Of a stretch of DNA of 46,260 bases, positions 15,420-22,794 are shown piece by piece. Position 1 is the first letter of the stretch. Each line of letters opens with the position of its first letter. The notes beneath the pieces are model-generated. The model ran no database searches and was not told where the DNA came from. It saw only the letters and a list, made by a program, of their open reading frames with translations. The position numbers and the translations under genes are program-made. Source of the stretch: Gammaproteobacteria bacterium (GTDB lineage: Bacteria; Pseudomonadota; Gammaproteobacteria; Steroidobacterales; Rariloculaceae). Where the stretch lies: positions 1 through 46,260 of the forward strand of contig JAJDVG010000045.1 of assembly GCA_022826245.1 (NCBI GenBank), read 5' to 3'.

Positions 15420-15809
15420 CTAGTCGGACTTGTCCGCCTTGCCGAATCTCCACAGCCCCAGGTAGGCGACGCCGACCAGGAAAGGAAGCGAACCGATGGC
15501 GAGCAGCGGGCGAACGGCTTCTTCCTCACCGAGCAGCGCCCCGACGGCCGCAATGCCGAGTCCTGCGCCGATCAGGATCACGCCCCGGCGGAGATCCGAA
15601 TCCGCGTTGTCCGATTTCCTGCGGTGAGGCGTCTGCCCGAGCCGTTCGAGTATCTCGGGGGTGAGTTGCTGACCCTGTTCGATCGCCGTTTGCACGGTTT
15701 TCTGGACCGCCTCGCCGGTGCGATGGCGCATGTAGAAGTACACGCACAATATGACCGCGATGGCGATGAACATGACGATAGGAATGAATGATTCAACGAC
15801 TACTTCCAT
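15420..15809 (-). CDS. DUF6249-type membrane protein
   Basis: A 129-residue protein with one helix at the N-terminus (IPIVMFIAIAVILCVYFYMRHR), a soluble segment rich in Gln and Glu with AIEQGQQLTPEILERL, and two C-terminal helices (GVILIGAGLGIAAVGALL and LLAIGSLPFLVGVAYLGLW). The RTGEAVQKTVQTAIEQG-then-LTPEIL pattern is what DUF6249 proteins show, and these are repeatedly found in front of ECF sigma genes. The ribosome-binding site GGGGAG lies just before the ATG at 15809. Its function is unknown; the position suggests it senses or tunes the sigma/anti-sigma pair. Confidence 0.75.
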   Translation of the reverse strand: MEVVVESFIPIVMFIAIAVILCVYFYMRHRTGEAVQKTVQTAIEQGQQLTPEILERLGQTPHRRKSDNADSDLRRGVILIGAGLGIAAVGALLGEEEAVRPLLAIGSLPFLVGVAYLGLWRFGKADKSD

Positions 15810-15876
15810 TGTTTTCTCCCCGAGGCGAGCGCCGCGACTTGCGAGTTCGGCGTTATTGGTGGCTCGACCGCTCCGC

Positions 15877-15984
15877 TCAGACGGTCACGATCGCGAACGA
15901 CTGATACAGGCACTGAGCATAGGCGAGGCCGATCAGCGCAACCAGCACAAGTTGGACCAGGCCTTCATGGATTCTTCGGTACAT
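15877..15984 (-). CDS. possible 35-residue single-helix membrane protein
   Basis: A short frame starting at an ATG preceded directly by a purine-rich GGGAGAGGAAGG. It encodes MYRRIHEGLVQLVLVALIGL followed by AYAQCLYQSFAIVTV, that is, a basic N-terminus and one hydrophobic helix, stopping 67 bp before the DUF6249 start on the same strand. It would be the first gene of the sigma operon. Ribosome site, strand and topology support it, but its size means chance cannot be excluded. Confidence 0.45.
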   Translation of the reverse strand: MYRRIHEGLVQLVLVALIGLAYAQCLYQSFAIVTV

Positions 15985-16131
15985 CCTTCCTCTCCCGTGT
16001 AGCGATGCAGCGAAATGCCGCACTTGTGAAATGGATGCCCACAGGAAGCGATTTGGATGCACGCAACATCGCCCGGTAGTGTCTACCGGACCGGGGGCAC
16101 TCCACCACCAGACGACGATCAGGTTTCGAGC

Positions 16132-16163
16132 GGAACGTCCGGCAAGGGCTCGTCGTCTATACT
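16132..16163 (+). promoter_or_regulatory. candidate ECF promoter with overlapping sigma-70 -10
   Basis: GGAAC at 16132-16136 and CGTCTA at 16154-16159, 17 bases apart, match the shape of ECF promoters (GGAAC, then CGTC or TCTA). TATACT at 16158-16163 is also a good sigma-70 -10 but has no -35 partner at the right distance. It lies 37 bp upstream of the DUF6326 gene and opposite the ECF sigma operon. Confidence 0.5.
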
Positions 16164-16200
16164 GCGTGACCGGAAACTATCGACTCGAAGAAGACCAAAC

Positions 16201-16629
16201 ATGGCCGATTCATTAGTGAGCGGTTCCGACGAGTTGCTAACGCGAGTCAAATTCGCGGCAGCATGGACATCAGTGATGTTCATGTATGCCTACGCTGATC
16301 TGCTCGGGTTCTACGATCGGCGGCTGATCGAATCGATACTTGAAGGCAACATGCCCGTGTTCGGTCCGATCACTCCGGGGCTGCGCCTTGGAATCGCCGT
16401 TCTGATGTCGGTTCCGTCACTGATGATCTTCGTAAGCATCGTGGCCCCGAAATCAGTATCGCGCTGGACGAACGTAGTCGCTGGCGTGCTTCTCACGCTA
16501 GTCATCGTCGCGACACTGGTGATGGAATCGCCGCTCTACTACAAGTACTTCGGCCTGTTGGAGGTGGTGCTGACGATTTACGTTGTCTGGACGGCATTCA
16601 AATGGACGGGACAACACTCCGCCCAATGA
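16201..16629 (+). CDS. DUF6326-type membrane protein
   Basis: A 142-residue protein with four hydrophobic segments: roughly 18-35 (AAAWTSVMFMYAYADLL), 58-80 (LRLGIAVLMSVPSLMIFVSIV), 88-108 (WTNVVAGVLLTLVIVATLV) and 115-135 (YYKYFGLLEVVLTIYVVWTAF). The early KFAAAWTSVMFMYAYADLLGFY is what DUF6326 proteins have. ATG 16201 is used; frames open further upstream run through the promoter. Nothing is known of its function. Its promoter region and its position opposite an ECF sigma operon make it the likeliest nearby target of that sigma factor. It is convergent with the PLP enzyme gene (30 bp apart). Confidence 0.75.
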   Translation: MADSLVSGSDELLTRVKFAAAWTSVMFMYAYADLLGFYDRRLIESILEGNMPVFGPITPGLRLGIAVLMSVPSLMIFVSIVAPKSVSRWTNVVAGVLLTLVIVATLVMESPLYYKYFGLLEVVLTIYVVWTAFKWTGQHSAQ

Positions 16630-16659
16630 CCGACAAGAATTAGCGCGGTCCCGCTCGGT

Positions 16660-18018
16660 CTACGCCACCGCCACCGCCGCCGCAACGTTGTCGAGCGCCT
16701 GCCGGATCAAAACGCGCGAAGTCGCGAGATTCATGCGCATGTGGCCTGCGCCGCCCGGGCCATAGGCGCTGCCCGGGTTCAGGAAGATCCTCGCGTTGTT
16801 GCCGAACCAGCGCTGCATGACCTGCTCGGGGGCGATGACGGACGCCGATGTCCTGTTCTCTTCCTCCGCCATCTCGCGGGCGCCGATCCGCTCGGCGAGT
16901 TCGCTCACGTCCAGCCACGCCAGGTAGGTTCCCTCGGGCTTGGTGTACCTGACCGACGGGACGTTCTCGCGCAGGTAGGCGTCCACGAAGTCGTGGTTCG
17001 CGTCGATGTAGGGGAGCAGTTGATCCAGCCACTCGTCGCCTTCGATGAGCGCGGCCCGGTTTGCCTCCATGCCCAGAATGCTCAGATCGGCCCGCGTGTT
17101 GGCGCGCACGCGCTCGAGCAGATCGGGGTTGGTCGAGAAGTACCAGGCGGCCTTCATCCCGGAAAGGCTGAAGGACTTGCTCGCAGCCTTGAAGGTCAGG
17201 CTGTTGTCGACGATTTCCCTGTCGGGAAGGCTGGCGAAGGGCGTATAGCTGTTGCCCGCGGTCACGAAATCGCAGTGGATCTCGTCGGCGAGCACGATCA
17301 CGCGATGGCGCAGGCAGATCTCGCCCATGCGCAGCAGCTCCTCTTCCGACCAGCAATTGCCCGTCGGATTCTGCGGGTTGCAGAGGAGGAAGGTGTTGGC
17401 TCGGGTGGCGCGCCGTTCGAAGTCGTCCCAGTCGATCCGGTAGCGGCCATCGACGAGCTGCATCCGGCTGTTTGCGGCCACGGTGCGCGTGAGGCGGAGA
17501 TCCAGATTGTAGAAGCCTTCGTACGTGGGCGTGTTCATGAGCACGCTTGACCCGGGAGGCGAAAAGGCCCGTAGTGCGGCGATCAGCCCGGCGTGCACGC
17601 CCGAGGTCAACTCGATGGATACCGGGTCGATCTCGAGGCCGTAACGGCGCTGGTTCCAGTCCACGATCGCCTGCGTGTACGAATCCGGCCGTTCCAGATA
17701 GCCCCAGTTCTCGTGCTCGCAACGCCTGGCCAGTGCGTCGGTGATGCAAGGCGCGGCACGGAAGTCCATGTCGGCGATTCCCATCCCGACCTCGATTTCC
17801 CCGTCGACTCCTTCGATGGGTCGGTCCCACTTGATGCTGTCGCTGCCCCGGCGGTCGTAGATCTCGTCGAAATCGAAGGTTTGCCGGGGATTGGCGGCCG
17901 GCAGTTCCTGGGCGCCGGCTGGATTCGGCGTGGCCCCGAGCGCACCCAGCGCCGCCGTCATTCCCGTGCGCTTCAGGAAGGTTCTGCGGCTGAGTTCGTC
18001 TCTGCTTGAATTGGGCAT
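16660..18018 (-). CDS. Tat-exported MalY/PatB-type PLP enzyme (C-S lyase or aminotransferase)
   Basis: A 452-residue fold-type I PLP enzyme. Residues 1-36 are a twin-arginine leader: SRRTFLK at 10-16, a hydrophobic core (MTAALGALGA), and a PAGA cleavage site. The mature part has the MalY/PatB pattern: FDEIYDRRGSDSIKWD, MGIADMDF, then NPQNPTGNCWSEEEL, ADEIHCDF and SKSFSLSG, in which Lys281 should bind PLP. Known MalY/PatB proteins are cytoplasmic cystathionine or cysteine-S-conjugate beta-lyases that release pyruvate and ammonia. Here the folded holoenzyme should be moved to the periplasm. The reaction (beta-lyase versus transaminase) cannot be decided. It is divergent from the formate dehydrogenase genes (170 bp). 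Confidence 0.88.
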   Translation of the reverse strand: MPNSSRDELSRRTFLKRTGMTAALGALGATPNPAGAQELPAANPRQTFDFDEIYDRRGSDSIKWDRPIEGVDGEIEVGMGIADMDFRAAPCITDALARRCEHENWGYLERPDSYTQAIVDWNQRRYGLEIDPVSIELTSGVHAGLIAALRAFSPPGSSVLMNTPTYEGFYNLDLRLTRTVAANSRMQLVDGRYRIDWDDFERRATRANTFLLCNPQNPTGNCWSEEELLRMGEICLRHRVIVLADEIHCDFVTAGNSYTPFASLPDREIVDNSLTFKAASKSFSLSGMKAAWYFSTNPDLLERVRANTRADLSILGMEANRAALIEGDEWLDQLLPYIDANHDFVDAYLRENVPSVRYTKPEGTYLAWLDVSELAERIGAREMAEEENRTSASVIAPEQVMQRWFGNNARIFLNPGSAYGPGGAGHMRMNLATSRVLIRQALDNVAAAVAVA

Positions 18019-18188
18019 GCGTCACCTTCAGGATTCGCTAGCGATTTGAAGGCATTCTAGAATACCGGGCAGGCGGGCTGGCTTGTCCGTCTGTTACGCT
18101 GTTCGGCAGTGGTAGGATTGCGCGGCTGTCGCGGTCGGCATTTCAACCCTCGGCAGCGCATTTCGGCATGAGGACCGGGAAGAATCGC

Positions 18189-18905
18189 ATGTGGACTGAG
18201 ATTCGGGGACTGCGCGACGACATCGATTACGGCACACCGCCGCGCGACGGCGAAGACGTGTCGCTCAGTGTCGACGGCGTCAGTGTCACCGTCCCGGAAG
18301 GCAGCTCCGTCATGCTCGCCGCAGCCGAGGCCGGGCGCCCGATACCGAAACTCTGCGCAACCGACTCGCTCGAAGCCTTCGGCAGTTGCCGCGTTTGTCT
18401 GGTCGAGATCGAGGGGCAGCGCGGCTATCCGGCAAGCTGCACAACCCTGGTCGCGGCGGACATGGTCGTCAAAACGCAGTCGGAAAAGCTGACGAAGCTG
18501 CGCAAGTGCGTCATGGAGCTTTACTTGTCCGATTTTCCCGAGTCGGAGATTCCGGACGGCTGGAGCGAATTTCACGAGACATTGGAAGCGATCGGCCTGA
18601 CGGGCCACCGCTACGGCGACGGCGAGAACCACTTCGACTTGCGCGTCGACGATTCCAATCCCTACTTCCTGTTCGATCCGGCAAAGTGCATCGTCTGCAG
18701 CCGCTGTGTCAGGGCCTGCGAGGAGATTCAGGGCACCTTCGCCCTCACGATCCAGGCGCGCGGCTTCGAGTCGAAGGTTGCGGCGAGCCAGGACGAGACC
18801 TTCATGGAGTCGGAGTGCGTCAGTTGCGGAGCCTGCGTCCAGGCCTGTCCCAGTCACGCGCTCGTCGAAAAGAGCCTGTTTCCAGGAGGATACGAACGTG
18901 CCTAA
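18189..18905 (+). CDS. formate dehydrogenase Fe-S subunit (NuoG/HoxU-like N-terminal module)
   Basis: A 238-residue electron-transfer protein. A plant-type [2Fe-2S] domain uses Cys56, 67, 70 and 84. Two [4Fe-4S] ferredoxin motifs follow: Cys167/170/173/177 (CIVCSRCVRAC) and Cys210/213/216/220 (CVSCGACVQAC). The middle region of related proteins normally has a His-Cys3 cluster (SDHPLDC-like); here it reads SDFPESEIPDG, so that cluster appears to be lost. In many formate dehydrogenases this module is fused to the catalytic subunit; here it is separate and overlaps the next gene by eight bases. ATG 18189 is preferred over 18168 for its GGGAAG. It passes electrons from formate to a partner not found here. 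Confidence 0.85.
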   Translation: MWTEIRGLRDDIDYGTPPRDGEDVSLSVDGVSVTVPEGSSVMLAAAEAGRPIPKLCATDSLEAFGSCRVCLVEIEGQRGYPASCTTLVAADMVVKTQSEKLTKLRKCVMELYLSDFPESEIPDGWSEFHETLEAIGLTGHRYGDGENHFDLRVDDSNPYFLFDPAKCIVCSRCVRACEEIQGTFALTIQARGFESKVAASQDETFMESECVSCGACVQACPSHALVEKSLFPGGYERA

Positions 18906-21072
18906 CCCACGCAAGCCAGAGAGAGAAACGATCACGATCTGCGCCTACTGCGGCGTAGGCTGCGGTTTCAAGGCGGAAACCATCGGCGACGAGATCGTGC
19001 GAATGACGCCGTGGAAGGAAGGCAAGGCCAACCACGGCCATAGCTGCGTCAAGGGTCGCTTCGCCTACGACTACTGGCGGCATCCGGACCGCGTCAAGAC
19101 GCCGATGATCCGTACGAGTATCGACGACCCCTGGCAGGAGGTCGGCTGGGACGAGGCTTTCGCGCATGCCGCAAGCGAACTCAAGCGCCTACAGGCCACT
19201 TACGGCCGAAGCTCCGTGGGCGGCGTTTCGAGCTCGCGTTGCACGAACGAGGAAATCTTCCTGACACAGAAATTCGTGCGCGCCGCGCTCGGCAACAACA
19301 ACATCGACAACTGCGCGCGTATCTGCCACTCGCCAACCCAGTTCGGGCTTTCAGCCACGGTAGGGGCGGGCGCTGCGAGCCAGCACTTCGACTCGGTTCT
19401 GCAGTCCGACGTCATCATGGTTGTCGGCGCGAATCCCACCGAAGGCCATCCCGTGTTCGGCTCGATGATGAAACGCCGCATTCGCCAGGGCGCGAAGCTC
19501 ATCGTGGTCGATCCGCGCCGCACCGAGACGGTAGACAGCCCGCACTGCCGCGCCGATGTCCACCTCGCGCTCCGCCCTGGAACAAATGTCGCGATTCTAA
19601 ACAGCATCGCCCACGTCATCGTGCGCGAAAACCGGCACGATCCGGATTTCATCAAGTCGCGCTGCGAGTGGCGGGAGTTCGAGCTCTGGGCAGAGCTCGT
19701 CGGCAGCGACGAGTACTCCCCCGATACCATCGGTCCGATCGCCGGCGTCGATCCCGAGGACATCCGCAGCGCTGCGCGAATCTACTCGTCAGGTCCCAGG
19801 AGCACGATCTACTACGGCCTCGGCGTCACCGAGCACTCGCAGGGCTCGACGGGCGTGATGTGCCTCGGCAACCTGGCGCTCTCCTGCGGCATGTACGGCC
19901 GTGAAGGCGTCGGCGTGAATCCGCTGCGCGGCCAGGGCAACGTGCAGGGCGGCAGTTGCCTCGGTAGCTGGCCGCACGTCTTCAGCGGCTACCGCTTCGT
20001 CACCGACGATGCGACCCGCGCGAGCTTCGAGGCCGAGTGGGGCATCGGGCTCGACAGCGAGCCAGGACTGAGGCTCCCGAACATGTTCGATGCGGCGTTG
20101 ACGGGGCACTTCAAGGGTATGTACATCATGGGCGAAGACCCCGTGCAGTCAGACCCCAACCAGAACCACATCATCGCCGCGCTTCGCAACATGGAGTGCG
20201 TGATCATGCACGACTTGTTCCTCAACGAGACTGCGAAGTACGCACACGTCTTCCTGCCGGGCAGCTCGTCGCTGGAGAAGGACGGCACCTTCACCAACGC
20301 CGAACGTCGAATCAGCCGCGTGCGCAAGGTTGTCGAGCCGCTCGCGGGCTATCAGGACTGGGAGGTGACGGTAGAGCTCATGAACGCCATGGGCTACGAC
20401 GTCAGTTACGCCCATGCCGGCGAGGTGCTCGACGAGCTCGCGCGCCTCTCGCCCGCATACAGCGGCGCGAGCTTCGAGCTGCTCGACCGCGTCGGCTCGG
20501 CGCAATGGCCGGTCGACGAGGCCGCTCCGGAGGGCACGGAAGTGTTGCACATGCAGCAATTCCCGCGCGCGAACGGTCGCGGTACGTTCATGCTCACGGG
20601 CTTCGTGCCGACTTCCGAGCGGGTCAGCGAGCAGTATCCGCTGCTCCTCACCACGGGCCGTATCCTCAGTCAGTACAACGTCGGCACGCAGACACGGCGC
20701 ACGGCAAACTCCATGTGGCATCCGGAGGATGTGCTCGAGATGTCGCGCGGCGACATGCAGGTGCGGGGGCTTTCCGACGGCGATCGTGTCAGGGTCACGA
20801 GCCGCTTCGGCTCTACGCATCTCAAGGTCGTCGAGTCCGAACGCGTGAATCCCGGCGTCATCTACACGACGTTCCACCATGCCGAATCCAAGGCCAACGC
20901 CGTGACGAGCGACCTGTCCGACTGGGCCACGAATTGCCCGGAATACAAGGTCACGGCCGTGGAAGTGGCGAAGGTCATGCCGGCCGACAGGCAATACGAC
21001 GAATCGCTTGCCGCCCGCCAGGCGCAGCGTGCTCGCAAGGCGGCCGTGGCTGCTGTCGAGGAGGTCGTCTGA
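18898..21072 (+). CDS. fdhA: formate dehydrogenase catalytic (alpha) subunit, molybdopterin type
   Basis: A 724-residue bis-MGD oxidoreductase. The N-terminal [4Fe-4S] site is Cys15/18/22/50 followed by Lys52. The active-site stretch CARICHSPT (139-147) places Cys143 where E. coli FdhF has selenocysteine, with the following His144 conserved: the typical Cys-type formate dehydrogenase. Later come EGHPVFGSMMKRRIRQGAKL, GLGVTEHSQGSTGVM, NPLRGQGNVQG and a C-terminal cofactor-binding domain (LLTTGRILSQYNVGTQTRR). It oxidises formate to CO2 or can run in reverse. The GTG at 18898 has a textbook AGGAGG eight bases upstream, inside the Fe-S gene. No NADH-binding subunit is encoded here and no fdhD was seen. 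It has no Tat leader, so it is cytoplasmic. Confidence 0.93.
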   Translation: MPNPRKPERETITICAYCGVGCGFKAETIGDEIVRMTPWKEGKANHGHSCVKGRFAYDYWRHPDRVKTPMIRTSIDDPWQEVGWDEAFAHAASELKRLQATYGRSSVGGVSSSRCTNEEIFLTQKFVRAALGNNNIDNCARICHSPTQFGLSATVGAGAASQHFDSVLQSDVIMVVGANPTEGHPVFGSMMKRRIRQGAKLIVVDPRRTETVDSPHCRADVHLALRPGTNVAILNSIAHVIVRENRHDPDFIKSRCEWREFELWAELVGSDEYSPDTIGPIAGVDPEDIRSAARIYSSGPRSTIYYGLGVTEHSQGSTGVMCLGNLALSCGMYGREGVGVNPLRGQGNVQGGSCLGSWPHVFSGYRFVTDDATRASFEAEWGIGLDSEPGLRLPNMFDAALTGHFKGMYIMGEDPVQSDPNQNHIIAALRNMECVIMHDLFLNETAKYAHVFLPGSSSLEKDGTFTNAERRISRVRKVVEPLAGYQDWEVTVELMNAMGYDVSYAHAGEVLDELARLSPAYSGASFELLDRVGSAQWPVDEAAPEGTEVLHMQQFPRANGRGTFMLTGFVPTSERVSEQYPLLLTTGRILSQYNVGTQTRRTANSMWHPEDVLEMSRGDMQVRGLSDGDRVRVTSRFGSTHLKVVESERVNPGVIYTTFHHAESKANAVTSDLSDWATNCPEYKVTAVEVAKVMPADRQYDESLAARQAQRARKAAVAAVEEVV

Positions 21073-21074
21073 GC

Positions 21075-21368
21075 GTGTCGGGCGGCGACGAACGGCCGGC
21101 CGTCGCGGGCGAGGTCATCGAACTCGATCGCCTGATCACGATGGCGAACCAGATCGGCGACTTCTTTGCGCCTTATCCTCCGGAGCGCGCTCGCGAAGGG
21201 CTGCGCAATCATCTCAGAACCTACTGGGATCCGCGCATGAGGAGCGCTCTGCTGGCGCACATCGATGCCGGCGGCGAAGGTCTGGACGAGGGAGTCATCG
21301 AGGGCGCGCGCCTGCTGCGCGAAGGCGCGGCCGAGAAAAGCGGCTACTACGGGCCTCCGCAGGCTTGA
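21075..21368 (+). CDS. fdsD: formate dehydrogenase delta subunit
   Basis: A 97-residue protein starting at GTG 21075, two bases after the catalytic-subunit stop. It has the FdsD pattern: IELDRLITMANQIGDFFAPY, then LRNHLRTYWDPRMRSALLAH, ending with a short Gly-rich tail (SGYYGPPQA). FdsD is a small subunit of the soluble FdsGBACD-type enzymes and is needed for activity or assembly, although its exact role is unsettled. Its presence ties this cluster to the soluble formate dehydrogenases even though fdsG, fdsB and fdsC are not found in the window. Confidence 0.85.
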   Translation: MSGGDERPAVAGEVIELDRLITMANQIGDFFAPYPPERAREGLRNHLRTYWDPRMRSALLAHIDAGGEGLDEGVIEGARLLREGAAEKSGYYGPPQA

Positions 21369-21394
21369 AGCAGCGTGCGGGGGGCGCTCAGCTC

Positions 21395-22000
21395 CTATTT
21401 CCCGAGCTTTTCGAGATCGTCGGCCGTATCGATATCGAGTTCCGCTTCCGGCATGTCGACCGTGGTGATTGCGGCTGAACCCCTGAGGATCGAGCGCGCT
21501 CCCGCATCGCCATTGAGATTGCGAACTTGTTTCCAGAGCGAGCGCGGCAGGATCGCGGGCACGCCGACACCGCGAGAATAGCGCGCCGCGGCGGCGGCGC
21601 TCGGCCGGTGTCGCCAGGCATCCACGAGACGTCGCAGCGCCGCGCCGTCAACCTTGGGCTGATCGCAAAGCGTGACGAGTACCGCCCGCGCGGATAGCGA
21701 CGGCGCTGCCAGCCCGACCTTGAGCGAGCCTGCAAGCCCCTGTCGCCAGCGGCTGTTTACGACGATAACGGATCTCGAGCGGTTTCTGGTCAGCAGCGAT
21801 CGAAGCCTGAGCGCATCCGCGCCGAGCACGACGATGACACGTCCCGGCGCCACAGTTTCGGCGGCATCGAGCGCGCTGAGCAACAATGCGCGCCGGCGAT
21901 AGCGGATGAGCTGCTTGGATCTGCCGAGCCGAAGCGAGCCGCCCGCGGCAAGCACGATGCAACTGAGGCGGTCGGATCCGGAACGCAAGCGCGTACGCAT
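21395..22000 (-). CDS. mocA: molybdenum cofactor cytidylyltransferase family (MocA-like)
   Basis: A nucleotidyltransferase of about 201 residues. The NTP-binding loop is LAAGGSLRLGRSKQL, close to the MocA/MobA consensus LAAGxSxRMGxxK. It is followed by VIVVLGADALRLRSLL, VNSRWRQGLAGSLKVGL, and the metal-binding LCDQPKVDGAALRRLVDAW, a combination that points to MocA rather than MobA. MocA transfers CMP to molybdopterin to form the cytosine dinucleotide cofactor; relatives act in maturation of other Mo enzymes. It converges on the formate dehydrogenase operon (26 bp), consistent with cofactor supply. ATG 22000 is preferred to a TTG at 22045, but neither has a clear ribosome site. Confidence 0.8.
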   Translation of the reverse strand: MRTRLRSGSDRLSCIVLAAGGSLRLGRSKQLIRYRRRALLLSALDAAETVAPGRVIVVLGADALRLRSLLTRNRSRSVIVVNSRWRQGLAGSLKVGLAAPSLSARAVLVTLCDQPKVDGAALRRLVDAWRHRPSAAAAARYSRGVGVPAILPRSLWKQVRNLNGDAGARSILRGSAAITTVDMPEAELDIDTADDLEKLGK

Positions 22001-22061
22001 TGCGCAACTATACTGAAACGACCCGAAGGTACCAGGATCATTCAAATGTCATTGATTCCTG

Positions 22062-22163
22062 TCCGAATTTGGCATTTGCGGCAGTGCTTCATCGCCAGAA
22101 TATCTGCATGAATCAAACTTTTTTTTGGGAAATATTGCAGTTTTTCGTTCCGGATTTGGCACT
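22062..22163 (+). repeat. pair of 15-bp direct repeats in an AT-rich gap
   Basis: TCCGAATTTGGCATT at 22062-22076 and TCCGGATTTGGCACT at 22149-22163 differ at two positions. They lie in the AT-rich gap between the divergent mocA and moaB genes, which also holds a run of eight or nine T (about 22119-22126). Paired sites in such a place could bind a regulator of both Mo-cofactor genes; no known consensus was recognised. Confidence 0.4.
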
Positions 22164-22190
22164 GAGGGGTTGATCTGCCGAAGGCGCGCT

Positions 22191-22251
22191 GCCCGTTGGT
22201 GTCAACGGGCATTCCTGAATATCATCGCTTTCCTGGCCCGGCAAAGCCGGG
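22191..22251 (+). promoter_or_regulatory. two hairpins in the moaB leader
   Basis: GCCCGTT (22191-22197) pairs with AACGGGC (22204-22210) over a six-base loop, and CCCGGC (22237-22242) pairs with GCCGGG (22246-22251) over AAA. The second hairpin ends only 15 bases before the moaB ATG and could affect ribosome access. There is no U-run, so they are not simple terminators. A link to the Moco riboswitch was considered but cannot be shown. Confidence 0.4.
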
Positions 22252-22266
22252 TACCCGGGAGCATCC

Positions 22267-22791
22267 ATGGCAACCAGCGAAGAACGATCCCTGAAGCCGC
22301 TTGCGATCGCGGTGCTCACCGTGTCCGACACGCGCACCGTCGAGACCGACAGCTCGGGCGCCTCGCTGGTTGGCAACCTCGAGGCGGCCGGTCACACGCT
22401 CGCCGCGAAAACGATCGTCGGCGACGATGTCTACGCCATCCGCGCCATCGTCTCGACGTGGATCGCCGACTCCGCTGTCGACGCGATCATCACGACGGGC
22501 GGCACGGGTATCACGGGCCGCGACGGCACGCCGGAAGCCGTCGGCGTACTGCTCGACAAGACCATCGAGGGCTTCGGCGAGCTGTTTCGAACCGTGTCGT
22601 ACGAGGATATCGGCACGTCGAGCCTGCAATCGCGGTGTCTCGCGGGTGTCGCGAACGGCACCTACATTTTCTGCCTGCCCGGATCGACGAACGCCTGCGA
22701 GACCGGCTGGCGCAAGCTCATCGCGGCGCAGCTCGACTACCGCACGCGGCCGTGCAATCTGGCCGAACTGATTCCCCGCCTCAGGGAGTAG
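22267..22791 (+). CDS. moaB: molybdenum cofactor biosynthesis protein MoaB
   Basis: A 174-residue MoaB/MogA-fold protein. The hallmark is [13 protein letters not shown] (about 74-86), preceded by [15 protein letters not shown] and followed by [18 protein letters not shown], then [18 protein letters not shown]. MoaB-type proteins bind molybdopterin and, in organisms using them in place of MogA, adenylate it before Mo insertion. The nearby formate dehydrogenase needs this cofactor. ATG 22267 follows GGGAGC. The next gene starts three bases after its stop with its ribosome site inside moaB, so that hydrolase is probably coupled to it. Confidence 0.92.
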   Translation: MATSEERSLKPLAIAVLTVSDTRTVETDSSGASLVGNLEAAGHTLAAKTIVGDDVYAIRAIVSTWIADSAVDAIITTGGTGITGRDGTPEAVGVLLDKTIEGFGELFRTVSYEDIGTSSLQSRCLAGVANGTYIFCLPGSTNACETGWRKLIAAQLDYRTRPCNLAELIPRLRE

Positions 22792-22794
22792 ACT

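Noticed and set aside
22155..22176. Sigma-54 promoter (TGGCAC then TTGATC)
   Set aside because: The gap is seven bases instead of five and the second block lacks GC of TTGCA.
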